The notes: generated by a model from the sequence alone, not told the origin. A stretch of 64,000 nucleotides of DNA from Leptospirillum sp. (GCA_027346125.1 DAIEST010000174.1:1-64000); one strand, 5' to 3'; shown: positions 31,235 to 38,762, counted from the stretch's first letter. Numbers and translations: made by a program.

Positions 31235-31327
31235 TTGGCACCAGAATTTGTGCATAGACGAAAGTTTAAAGGGAAATGAGGACAAGGGGGAGGGGAAAAT
31301 GATTCAAAATGATTTGTAAAATTATAA

Positions 31328-31400
31328 TCCAGGATAGTTGACAAAAATATCCTGGGTATTTATTATTTGAATTATTATCGACAAATAAATATTCCAGGAT
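31328..31400 (+). promoter_or_regulatory. Promoter of the DGQHR gene bracketed by an inverted repeat
   Basis: TTGACA (31338-31343) and TATTAT (31361-31366) have the ideal 17-nt spacing. CCAGGATA (31329-31336) and TATCCTGG (31348-31355) are perfect inverted repeats on either side of the -35, and TCCAGGAT recurs at 31393-31400 between promoter and start codon. The sequence is strongly AT-rich around them. This looks like a strong promoter with a dimeric repressor operator. Confidence 0.7.
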
Positions 31401-31424
31401 TAAAAATTAAATGGAGGATGTAAA

Positions 31425-32888
31425 ATGGACGACTTTGAAGAAAGACTACCAAGACCTTTGACGGGGCTCAGCAACCTGGATGATTTGATGGGAGATGGAG
31501 ACACTTCAGGGAAGCCTTTTAAAGTATTTATTGGTCATAACTTAGGAAATAGAATTTTTGTTTTTACCATTCCAATGTATGAGTTTTTTAGCCTGTCTGA
31601 GGTTGCAAATGAAAGGGGGGATGATGATGACGATAGCCTGGTTGCCCAGAGACCGTTGGATGAAAATCATGCTCATAGTTTAGCTGTTTATATATTGAAA
31701 GGTTTAGTTTCTTCTGCCATTCAATGGAAGGAAAGAGGAAAAAAGCCAAAACTTTCTATCTTAGAAACCTTCAGAGACCGCCTAGGGAAACAATCTTACC
31801 TTTCCCTTCAACCGATTGTAGTCAACATCCGAGATTGTGGACCCGAAGGAAGAAGCATTGTAGGTGAAAGAATGGTTGTTAATGGGGTTGAAACGGCTGC
31901 GTATAAGATCATTCTTCAGCAGAAAGATATTCTCTGGGTAGTTGATGGACAGCACCGAAGGTATGGGATGCAAAAAGTGTTTGAGTTTTTGGACGAAGTT
32001 ACGCGTAGTAGAAAATATCCCAAAAAAAAGAGCCTTTATCCACATCTTGGAGAAATTGAACTGACCTCGGAGGAAATTCAAGGATGGCAGGTGTGCATGG
32101 AAGTGGCGCGGTCGTTTTGTACTGTAACTATTGAGGGCCACCTTGGTCTTGGGATCGAGGAAGAAAGACAGTTATTCTATGATCTCAATAGTCTGGGCAA
32201 AAAGGTTCAAGCAGCTTTAGCGCTTCAATTTGATAGTTCCAATCCGGTTAATCAATACATTAAAGAAGTATTGATTGATGATGGCGACATAGGTTTAGAA
32301 ATAATCGACAAAGACAAGATCGACTGGGATGATGATAAGGGAGAGATGACGAGGAAGGATCTTGTCGCAATTAATGCCATTCTTTTTTTAAACAAAACCA
32401 ATATTCGACAGGCAAAACCCCTAGAAGTTGAGGAAAAAGAAGAGATAGCAACAAGGTTTTGGAAGACCATCATCCAGATTCCAGGATTTGGGAAGTCAGG
32501 GGCTAAAGCTACTACTGTCGCTGGTCAACCTGTGGTTCTCAAAGCTTTGGCCAAGTTGACATATCAGTTTGGCTTTTCTCGATCCGCTGATCCAGAAATA
32601 CTTGAGAAATTCCTGAATGAAATTCTCACGATTGATTTCTCTCACTCCAACCCCATGTGGAGATACTACGATCTGACTGAATCTGAGCGACAGCAGTTTA
32701 ACCTTTCAAACCTGAGCAGCTATCTGCCTTCTGAGACGGAAGGAGCCAACAGGGATCTTGGAAAGTATGATAAAAATGCAGGTGTGATGAGATTTGGAGC
32801 GAAACACAATGATATCTCTCCAATTATTGGAGACATGATCCGCTGGAAGCTTGGGTTACCGAACAGAAACGAAGAAAAAGAATCTTAA
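31425..32888 (+). CDS. DGQHR-domain protein (DndB-like)
   Basis: A 487-residue protein containing VVDGQHRRYGM at residues 172-182, the signature of DGQHR/DndB proteins, and an upstream block QRPLDENHAHSLAVYILKG near 76-93 that matches the family's 'QR..D..H...I..Y' region. DndB is the regulator of DNA phosphorothioation (Dnd) and DGQHR proteins also occur alone in mobile elements. No dndA, C, D or E is seen here, so it is an orphan. GGAGG lies 10 nt before the ATG. Codon and base use are AT-richer than the flanking phage genes. Confidence 0.7.
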   Translation: MDDFEERLPRPLTGLSNLDDLMGDGDTSGKPFKVFIGHNLGNRIFVFTIPMYEFFSLSEVANERGDDDDDSLVAQRPLDENHAHSLAVYILKGLVSSAIQWKERGKKPKLSILETFRDRLGKQSYLSLQPIVVNIRDCGPEGRSIVGERMVVNGVETAAYKIILQQKDILWVVDGQHRRYGMQKVFEFLDEVTRSRKYPKKKSLYPHLGEIELTSEEIQGWQVCMEVARSFCTVTIEGHLGLGIEEERQLFYDLNSLGKKVQAALALQFDSSNPVNQYIKEVLIDDGDIGLEIIDKDKIDWDDDKGEMTRKDLVAINAILFLNKTNIRQAKPLEVEEKEEIATRFWKTIIQIPGFGKSGAKATTVAGQPVVLKALAKLTYQFGFSRSADPEILEKFLNEILTIDFSHSNPMWRYYDLTESERQQFNLSNLSSYLPSETEGANRDLGKYDKNAGVMRFGAKHNDISPIIGDMIRWKLGLPNRNEEKES

Positions 32889-32919
32889 AACTTTCCTTAA
32901 AAACGTTAGAAAAATGTGG

Positions 32920-32955
32920 CACGCATCGGGTTTTAAATCCCGGTGCGTGTTTTTT
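32920..32955 (+). terminator. Intrinsic terminator after the DGQHR gene
   Basis: CACGCATCGGG (32920-32930) pairs with CCCGGTGCGTG (32939-32949) with one G-T pair and an 8-nt loop, followed by six T (32950-32955). It stands between two converging genes and should stop rightward transcription. Confidence 0.85.
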
Positions 32956-32964
32956 AGTGATACT

Positions 32965-33678
32965 TTAAACATTAACAGGCATCTCATCCCATGTTCGGCC
33001 GAGAAGTAATCTCCCCGTCTTCTTCTTTTGAACTCCTCCCCATTGCTTGAAGAAAAATGGAACTCTGGATTCCTGGCATTGCTCTAAGATTTCGAGAACC
33101 CACTCTTCTTTCATGGGTCTCGAGCCAGGCCCGGATTCTCCTCCAACAATCACCCAATCAATATCGCTGAGGTCAAGGTTTGGAATCGGCCCCAAAAGGG
33201 GTTCAATCGACAGGAACTTGATCTTAGCCCTCGTTTTGCGAAGGTCATTCACCCTGGAAAGATAATCCCTATTTTCGATACTTACACCCATCCAAATGTT
33301 TTCGGTCCAGTTGAGTTCTGAGCTTATTGTGGCAAGCCTATCGGCCCTCTTTGTCAGAATCTGGAAGGTGTGCCAGTGGGCCTGATTCATTATTTGAAAA
33401 GTGTTCTTTATGAATTCGTCAGGGATTTCTTGAAGAAAGAGATCGCTCATAGAATTCACGAAAACGACTTGAGGTTTTTTCCAAGAAAGGGGAAGGGTAA
33501 GGGAATCAGGGTGAAGGGTCGGAGCGAAACCATTACGATATTTGGCAACACCCATTTCCTTAAGACGTGCGGCCATTCTTTCAGCATAGCAGTTTTTGCA
33601 TCCTGGACTGATCTTGGTGCATCCAGTAACGGGGTTCCAGGTAGAGTTTGTCCATTCGATAGCAGAATCAGTAGACAT
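32965..33678 (-). CDS. Three-Cys-motif protein (Gp37/Gp68 family)
   Basis: A 237-residue protein of the phage Gp37/Gp68 family (PF07505, DUF5131). [20 protein letters not shown] carries Cys20, Cys27 and Cys30 in a CxxxxxxCxxC arrangement that may bind an iron-sulfur cluster; [28 protein letters not shown] and [15 protein letters not shown] are conserved blocks. The reaction is unknown. AGGAGG precedes the ATG, 18 nt after tcmP, its usual partner. Radical-SAM-like chemistry is only a resemblance. Confidence 0.85.
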   Translation of the reverse strand: MSTDSAIEWTNSTWNPVTGCTKISPGCKNCYAERMAARLKEMGVAKYRNGFAPTLHPDSLTLPLSWKKPQVVFVNSMSDLFLQEIPDEFIKNTFQIMNQAHWHTFQILTKRADRLATISSELNWTENIWMGVSIENRDYLSRVNDLRKTRAKIKFLSIEPLLGPIPNLDLSDIDWVIVGGESGPGSRPMKEEWVLEILEQCQESRVPFFFKQWGGVQKKKTGRLLLGRTWDEMPVNV

Positions 33679-33696
33679 GACATCTCCTCCTAGAAG

Positions 33697-34788
33697 TCAA
33701 CAGAAATCGACCAAAGTATTTTCCGAAAACGAATTTTTTCTTCGCGTTTTTCCGTCCGATGTGGTCGGTCTCACAAAAATTTTATTCTCCTCTTCGGCTA
33801 TCTTCAAGGCTTTGATCATATGCTTTCGAAGAAAAATTGTCTCATCTTCCACATATTGTTGAATGGTTCTAGAAGGGACACAAGTACATCCACCAAATTT
33901 TTGTAAGATATCGGATTGCAGACTTCTGATCTTTTGTTCAAGGTCGAAATCTCGAAAGATCGACTGTTTTCTATGGGAAGCATCGGAAAAAGAAAAGTCT
34001 CCATTTTCGTCGATTCTCCACATGGCCTCTTTCATCTTTATGTGACCTAATCTGTGGTTGCTGGCAAAAAAAAGAAAAAATTGTGTACGATCTTGTTTGT
34101 TTTTCATCTCAAAAGGAAGAACAAATTTGGCTACACCTCTTAAACGGTCTTCATACATATTTCTCAAAGAAATTACTCGATTTTCAGAATGAATGATCGA
34201 ATGAGTATCGTCAGATCCCAATAATGCATAAATATGAGAACGAATTCCATCTTCGGGATGTTCAAGCCATCGATTGATGGAGTCAACCATGAAGTTAATG
34301 AAAACTTCACATCTTTCAAAAGAAAGGAGTCTTTGAATGAGGCTGAAAGGAACATCCTTGAATCCGAAAGGGTCTATAAAGGCAAATATAGGGGACGGTG
34401 TGAAACTATTTCTTTCGAGATAATCCAAAATTGAAGATAGAATATTGGCAAAGCTTTCATTTTTGATCGATATTTCAAAGGAGGGCGGAAATTTTAATTC
34501 AGCGATCTCATTCTTGAGATATTGGAATCTTTCTTTATTTTCTTCGACGAATTGGAATAAAATTTTCGACGAGATACCGGATTTAATTGCGATATCCAGT
34601 GCAATCAAGGGAGAGCCGGGTTCGCCATGGAGATATCTTCCAGGCCCCCCAAATCCATCAATAAACCCAACCTTCAGGTTGTTCCTTCCTAAGATCTGAA
34701 ACCAGGCCTTCAGGTATTCAGAGAGAATGGCATGTTTTGCTTTGGTGTGAGGCTCTATCTCCCATAAAGGAGGGGAAGGAGTGGGCAT
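33697..34788 (-). CDS. tcmP: Three-Cys-motif partner protein
   Basis: A 363-residue protein of the TcmP family, recognised by the N-terminal LWEIEPHTKAKHAILSEYL and GFIDGFGGPGRY (residues 41-52) and by FAFIDPFGFKDVPF (136-149). The two latter motifs look like nucleotide/AdoMet and catalytic loops of class I methyltransferases. TcmP almost always lies next to a Gp37/Gp68 protein, as here. The biological function is not established. ATG at 34788 is preferred because AAGGAG lies 8 nt upstream; longer frames lead back into the methyltransferase remnant. Confidence 0.85.
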   Translation of the reverse strand: MPTPSPPLWEIEPHTKAKHAILSEYLKAWFQILGRNNLKVGFIDGFGGPGRYLHGEPGSPLIALDIAIKSGISSKILFQFVEENKERFQYLKNEIAELKFPPSFEISIKNESFANILSSILDYLERNSFTPSPIFAFIDPFGFKDVPFSLIQRLLSFERCEVFINFMVDSINRWLEHPEDGIRSHIYALLGSDDTHSIIHSENRVISLRNMYEDRLRGVAKFVLPFEMKNKQDRTQFFLFFASNHRLGHIKMKEAMWRIDENGDFSFSDASHRKQSIFRDFDLEQKIRSLQSDILQKFGGCTCVPSRTIQQYVEDETIFLRKHMIKALKIAEEENKIFVRPTTSDGKTRRKNSFSENTLVDFC

Positions 34789-34839
34789 AGAGAACTCCTT
34801 TCGATGGATTGATTCCATACCAAAATCGATCATGGATTT

Positions 34840-34938
34840 TCATGCGATCCAAACCAGTGCTGCATGTTCGAAGCCCGCTTGTTCAAGTCCCAAAGGCTGC
34901 CCACCGGCTCCCGTACAGATTTCAAGTGAAGAGAACAT
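34840..34938 (-). pseudogene. Truncated N-terminus of a C5 cytosine DNA methyltransferase
   Basis: The first 31 codons encode SLEICTGAGGQPLGLEQAGF and then EHAALVWIA before a stop. This is the motif-I AdoMet-binding beginning of Dcm-type 5-methylcytosine methyltransferases (SLExCxGAGGxxLGLExAGF). The rest of the enzyme (PCxxxS loop and target recognition domain) is absent: tcmP begins some 50 bp later. The break suggests that the tcmP pair replaced an older methyltransferase gene. Confidence 0.75.
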
Positions 34939-34984
34939 TGTTTCTTCAGTATTAAAAATATAATAAATATTATTAATTAAGACA

Positions 34985-35641
34985 TTAAAATCCGTAAGGG
35001 GCAGCGTATATCCGAATACCAATTGCAGATTGATATTCGTTCCGTATATTTATAAATGGAATCTTTTGAAGACTTTGATTGTAAGGCCATGGGTCTCTAA
35101 TGAAAAGGTACTCAATATAAGGTATCCCCCCCTTCATCTTATAAACGGCGTTATAAACGGCGCCAGTAATCACTACTGCATGTCCTATCGTTGAGTTTGC
35201 CGGTTTCAATCCCAAGATAACAGGAACATTATTTTGTAAATCAATAAGAACTTGGCGCCAGGATGGCTCTTGATATGAATGGATTAAGATCGGTTTTCTA
35301 TCATTGTTCCACCGCCATTTATTTAGAACAAATGCTATTTGGTTTGGAAAGCCAGGCAAATTTGCTAGGGTTCCAAATGTTTCGTAGACAATCTGAGATT
35401 GTTTAATAGGGATATGTAAAAGATTTAAGGAAACTTGAATAGAAGCTGCCCAACACCAATTCGATTCGAGTTGGCGTCCAAGATCAGATGGATGAGCCCA
35501 ATAATTTACATAATCAGAAGTGAAACCAACAAAATATTCATTGTAGCTTACAGGCTTAATGATTGCCCAAGCATTCTTTGGGAAAAAGGAAAGAGTGGAG
35601 AAAAGGAGAATTATAAGAAGGGTCCGAATAACTTGTTGCAT
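34985..35641 (-). CDS. Secreted papain-like cysteine protease
   Basis: A 218-residue protein with a signal peptide (MQQVIRTLLIILLFSTLSFF followed by PKNAWA, cleavage near residue 26). The catalytic set Gln57, Cys63 (NWCWAAS), His154 (IGHAVVITG) and Asp183 (IRDPWP) fits the papain-like C39/AvrRpt2-type peptidases. Such proteins can be secreted effectors, bacteriocin-processing or toxin domains; no export partner is visible. AAAGGAGG precedes the ATG. AT-rich and in the same direction as cI, so possibly expressed in the lysogen. Confidence 0.75.
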   Translation of the reverse strand: MQQVIRTLLIILLFSTLSFFPKNAWAIIKPVSYNEYFVGFTSDYVNYWAHPSDLGRQLESNWCWAASIQVSLNLLHIPIKQSQIVYETFGTLANLPGFPNQIAFVLNKWRWNNDRKPILIHSYQEPSWRQVLIDLQNNVPVILGLKPANSTIGHAVVITGAVYNAVYKMKGGIPYIEYLFIRDPWPYNQSLQKIPFINIRNEYQSAIGIRIYAAPYGF

Positions 35642-35891
35642 TAAAGCCTCCTTTTTGATGGGAACTTAACTTCAATTCCTCCCGGGTCTCAGCATCGGCT
35701 GCATCGATCCATCTGTCGCTCCGGTAGCATACCCCAGGATCCTCGCGATCCAGTATTTCCTTTAGAGGGATGGAAGCGGGTGGACCATCTCGGTGAGCTT
35801 CTCCGCAAGATCCTCCCTGGAGAACCGGTTTTGGGGCGAACGGGATCCGTCATTAGGTCGACCAATTTCCGAAAGGAAAATTCGCTTGGGG
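35642..35891. other. GC-rich gap without a supported gene
   Basis: This 250-bp stretch is richer in GC than both neighbours. Minus-strand frames give fragments such as FSREDLAEKLTEMVHPLP and, after a frameshift, EDPGVCYRSDRWIDAADAE, which look like scraps of an older gene, but there is no intact frame with a ribosome site. It may be the boundary between two insertions. Confidence 0.35.
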
Positions 35892-36572
35892 TCACTTTTT
35901 CTGTTTTGGAAGAAGTGTTATGTCCCAAATATTTCTAAAAAGTCCATCAATATGTTCAAAAAGATCTGGTTTGATAGGGGCGCCCATCGGATCAAGAATG
36001 AAATGGATTCCTTCTCTACGAGCAAGCTTAGCCGCCGGAACAAAATCGCTATCCCCAGAGATCAGAATAATCTGGTCGACAAGTTTTTTGAGAGTTAGAG
36101 AAGCAATATCCAGGCCGATCTTCATATCGACCCCTTTTTGGCGAAAATCCAAAACCACATCGTCTTCTGTTAGTTGATCGAATGTAATTTTATGACTGAA
36201 AAGTTCTTTCAGCTTTTGGGATTTAATAGTCCATTGAGGGTTTTCTCCATCAAGCGATCCTCGTCTGATGGCAAGATTAACGCTATTCAAGAGATGTTGG
36301 TGAAATTGGGTGCGAAAAATGTAAAGTTCACTTTTTGAAAGATCTATGGATTGCTTGTTAATGGGGTTATGAAATTTTTTATTGAGGGGAGGGCAATCGT
36401 AATAAAGAATTCGATAGATATCTTTAGGATTTTCGTGATTGACATATTTGGTAAGCAGAGAGTCGCATCCTCGGACTAAAATAGAGGCTGTCTGCTCGGG
36501 GGTAAGAGGACCACAGATTTTCCGGATTCTTTTAAGGAAGAATGCCCCATCCACAAGAATTGCGGCGCGCAT
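35892..36572 (-). CDS. NYN-domain (PIN-like) protein, LabA/DUF88 family
   Basis: A 226-residue predicted endoribonuclease. ILVDGAFF (Asp8), KGVDMKIGLDI (Asp149, Asp155) and ILISGDSDFVPAAKLARREG (Asp174, Asp176) give the acidic pocket of the NYN/PIN fold. Family members cleave RNA, and related proteins occur in toxin and defence contexts. ATG at 36572 follows GGAGA by 7 nt; a GTG lies directly before it. A terminator-like hairpin with a T-run ends about 20 nt upstream, so expression may be controlled by attenuation. Confidence 0.8.
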   Translation of the reverse strand: MRAAILVDGAFFLKRIRKICGPLTPEQTASILVRGCDSLLTKYVNHENPKDIYRILYYDCPPLNKKFHNPINKQSIDLSKSELYIFRTQFHQHLLNSVNLAIRRGSLDGENPQWTIKSQKLKELFSHKITFDQLTEDDVVLDFRQKGVDMKIGLDIASLTLKKLVDQIILISGDSDFVPAAKLARREGIHFILDPMGAPIKPDLFEHIDGLFRNIWDITLLPKQKK

Positions 36573-36592
36573 CACAAATCTCCGGACATAAT

Positions 36593-36649
36593 AAAAAAAC
36601 CTCCGGTTTCGGCCTCTCCCGGATGTTGGGAGAACTTACTAACGGAGGT
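36593..36649 (-). terminator. Attenuator-like hairpin before the NYN gene
   Basis: On the minus strand ACCTCCG (from 36649 down to 36643) pairs with CGGAGGT (36605-36599), enclosing an inner stem TCTCCC/GGGAGA (36615-36633), and is followed by seven T. This is the form of an intrinsic terminator, but it sits immediately upstream of the NYN start rather than after a gene, so read-through would decide expression. Confidence 0.6.
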
Positions 36650-36813
36650 GAATGGAATTAGGGTATCTCGATTGATGGAAGTTGTCAAGGTTCCTCCTCC
36701 TCATGGTTCCAGTCTTTCGTTCTACCAGTTTGGCGGCTTAGAATTCTCCGTTATGGTGGGGTGCGTCTTCTAGTTTAGTCACTAAGAAAAACGTGCTCCG
36801 CTTTTACCCTTTT

Positions 36814-37053
36814 TTACTTTCCTACTTTTTCTTGATCCACCCAATGATCAATCTCTTTTTTGATCTCGTCATCATAAAAGCCGTTCTCAATATTTGATTT
36901 CACAGCAATGCCGGCAGAAAGACGGTCATTGACCAGGAGCAGACAGGATTCGAAAATACGACAAAACGTGTAGCTATTCATGGTCATCGGTTTGATGCCG
37001 GACAATTCAAGAACAGAATTGAGACGATTTAACAAAGTAACAATGATTTCCAA
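36814..37053 (-). CDS. Small hypothetical protein
   Basis: A 79-residue protein not recognised, mostly helical (MEIIVTLLNRLNSVLELSG, then a charged C-terminus). The start is read as TTG at 37053 behind GGGGGG; the start is therefore uncertain and ATG codons near residue 23 are alternatives. It lies on the cI-coding strand between a secreted protein gene and the attenuator. Confidence 0.4.
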   Translation of the reverse strand: MEIIVTLLNRLNSVLELSGIKPMTMNSYTFCRIFESCLLLVNDRLSAGIAVKSNIENGFYDDEIKKEIDHWVDQEKVGK

Positions 37054-37109
37054 TGGCCCCCCTTATTTCGCGCTTTGGTGAGGAGGAATTTCGATTTTCC
37101 CCCACGCTG

Positions 37110-37415
37110 CTATTGCTTCAGCCTCGGGTCGTCCGATGCGATGCAAAGGGCATCCATACTTCGGACCGTCTCAGTGGTAGCCAATTTTTTTGCACCCGGA
37201 GACAATCTTGGTGAGTGTTCCTCTCTTTGGTTAAATTCGACGTTTTTTTCTCCTTGATTCTCACACTCTTTGGCAGTATCGCCGCTCCCTACCTGGCTCC
37301 ATTGGGCTATTGGGGTCTTAGTGAAAGTGAGAATATCGCTTGCAGGGGGCTCCATCAAATACCATCCGCATAAAAGTATTCCCGAGAAAATTTCAAGAAA
37401 TCTTCTTTTCGACAT
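37110..37415 (-). CDS. Small protein with N-terminal membrane anchor or signal
   Basis: A 101-residue protein. A basic start and hydrophobic stretch (KRRFLEIFSGILLCGWYL) form a signal peptide or anchor; the rest is polar. GGAGGTG lies 3-8 nt before the ATG, a strong ribosome site, which supports it. No family recognised. It is the gene immediately downstream of cI. Confidence 0.55.
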   Translation of the reverse strand: MSKRRFLEIFSGILLCGWYLMEPPASDILTFTKTPIAQWSQVGSGDTAKECENQGEKNVEFNQREEHSPRLSPGAKKLATTETVRSMDALCIASDDPRLKQ

Positions 37416-37474
37416 TCATTTCACCTCCCTCCCCACCCAACGCACTGTTCCACAGATAGTGAAATTTTTAGTCA

Positions 37475-38200
37475 CTAAACCTCCCCTTCTCTCTGAACAA
37501 CTTTCCCCACGATATTCAGATGTGCTGCTTCCTCCGGTGAATAGTATTCGTCCGGGTAACTAGCCTTATCGGGGTTGTCGGAAGAAATCTTTATTCTTCC
37601 GTCTGCCGTCCGGTGGACCCTCTTGGCCCGGAGGCCTTCGCCCGGGAAAAGTAGCACATACACTTTCCCGGACTGGAATTCCTTGTCGGCCATATTCACC
37701 AGAAGCACATCTCCGTCGCCGATCTTGGGTTCCATGGAATGCCCCGAGGCCTCGACGACGCAGAGATCTTCCTCGCGCCAGCCGTTCTTTTTGATCCAGT
37801 CTTTCCGGAATGCATGGGTCTTGGAGATCTCGACGTGATCTCCGTTGTGATATCCACCTCCGGCCGAGATCTTGGCCTCGTACCGGGGGATGAAGGCGTA
37901 TTTTTCGGTGGGGAAGGGGTTCTCTCCATGGATTTCCAAGGTGGGAGTCTTTGAATCACTCTTCGAAGCATCGGCTGGGTTGAATTGGATTTGAGGAAAA
38001 TCCATCCATCCATTTTCTAGAGAAAAAGCCTCTTCAATTTTCCTTGCTGTTTTGTATCCCATCGGCCTTCTTCGCGAGACCAACTGATACATATATGCAG
38101 GGGAAACACCTACTCTTCTCCCCATTTCGGCTTGGCTATTACCACACCGTGTTTCAAGTAATTGCATTAAGTTAGAATATCTTGTCTCCTTGATGTCCAT
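37475..38200 (-). CDS. CI-like repressor with S24 self-cleaving domain
   Basis: A 241-residue protein. Residues about 12-55 form an N-terminal helix-turn-helix (SQAEMGRRVGVSPAYMYQLV). The C-terminal LexA/S24 domain has the Ala113-Gly114 cleavage site (ISAGGG), catalytic Ser155 (ASGHSMEPKI) and Lys193 (LRAKRVHR). It should keep the prophage silent and be inactivated through RecA. The ATG at 38200 has no ribosome site and lies about 7 nt after a -10-like TACGAT, so the mRNA may be leaderless, as for lambda cI. Upstream operator sequences occur at 38211-38275. Confidence 0.9.
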   Translation of the reverse strand: MDIKETRYSNLMQLLETRCGNSQAEMGRRVGVSPAYMYQLVSRRRPMGYKTARKIEEAFSLENGWMDFPQIQFNPADASKSDSKTPTLEIHGENPFPTEKYAFIPRYEAKISAGGGYHNGDHVEISKTHAFRKDWIKKNGWREEDLCVVEASGHSMEPKIGDGDVLLVNMADKEFQSGKVYVLLFPGEGLRAKRVHRTADGRIKISSDNPDKASYPDEYYSPEEAAHLNIVGKVVQREGEV

Positions 38201-38285
38201 CGGGGAATCGTAGCATCTTGCTAAATTTCTTGCATCTTCCTTTTTGCTATTGAAAACATAATAGCGTTTTGCTATATTCCCCTCC
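38201..38285. promoter_or_regulatory. CI/Cro operator-promoter region
   Basis: Operators are TAGCATCTTGCTA (38211-38223), a half-site TTTGCTAT (38243-38250) and the palindrome ATAGCGTTTTGCTAT (38261-38275). The rightward promoter is TTGAAA (38250-38255), 17 nt, TATATT (38273-38278), giving a start near 38285, next to the cro ATG. On the minus strand a TACGAT -10 with a poor -35 could drive cI. The rightward promoter shares its layout with the promoter at 30.70 kb. Confidence 0.8.
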
Positions 38286-38504
38286 ATGAAACTCATAGAA
38301 TACCTCCGAAAATTTGGGTCAAAAGAACTCGCCATAAAAGTAGGGACTTCTCGTGCCTACCTTTCTCAAATTGCCCATGCGCACCGTCAGGCTGGTCCTC
38401 AAATGGCACTCCGAATAGAAGAAGCCTCAGATGGATTGGTAACCGTATCCGAATTGCGACCAGATCTCTCTGCTCTTTTTGAGTCCGAGAAATCCGCCTC
38501 ATGA
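38286..38504 (+). CDS. Cro-like (YdaS-type) helix-turn-helix protein
   Basis: A 72-residue DNA-binding protein. GSKELAIKVGTSRAYLSQIA is a helix-turn-helix and RQAGPQMALRIEEASDG follows as in Cro/YdaS proteins. It is divergent from cI and its ATG begins at the predicted transcription start, with no ribosome site (CCCCTCC precedes it), so it may be translated from a leaderless mRNA. Expected to favour lytic development. Confidence 0.8.
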   Translation: MKLIEYLRKFGSKELAIKVGTSRAYLSQIAHAHRQAGPQMALRIEEASDGLVTVSELRPDLSALFESEKSAS

Positions 38505-38573
38505 CCACGCTAAAGGGGTGTAGCAGGGAAGAAAAGGAAAAAGAGTTCGGGGGAATTTCAGGAGGAGGGAAAA

Positions 38574-38762
38574 ATGCTTGATTTTCAGAGCCATCAACAA
38601 TCGTTCGAGGATTATGTGCTTTCCGTGGTGGGGAATTGCTTAGTCGAGGGAGTGAGAGGGGACATAGACGATCTGAAGGGCCTCGCGTCAGAAGTGACGG
38701 AAGCCCTTCTGGAGAGCCGGAAGATCCTTAATGCTTCGAGGGATTCTGATACATCTCGATGA
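38574..38762 (+). CDS. Small hypothetical phage protein
   Basis: A 62-residue helical, acidic protein (DFQSHQQSFEDYVLSVVGN). AGGAGGAGGG lies before the ATG, a strong ribosome site. The last 35 nt overlap the end of the opposing small gene. Function unknown. Confidence 0.5.
   Translation: MLDFQSHQQSFEDYVLSVVGNCLVEGVRGDIDDLKGLASEVTEALLESRKILNASRDSDTSR

Noticed and set aside
35689..35928. 79-codon minus-strand frame in the GC-rich gap
   Set aside because: No ribosome site, Ser/Arg/Pro-rich shadow-like composition and overlap with the NYN gene end.
38501..38581. 26-codon frame overlapping the cro stop (ATGA)
   Set aside because: Short, Gly/Lys-rich and read through the ribosome site of the next gene; likely chance.
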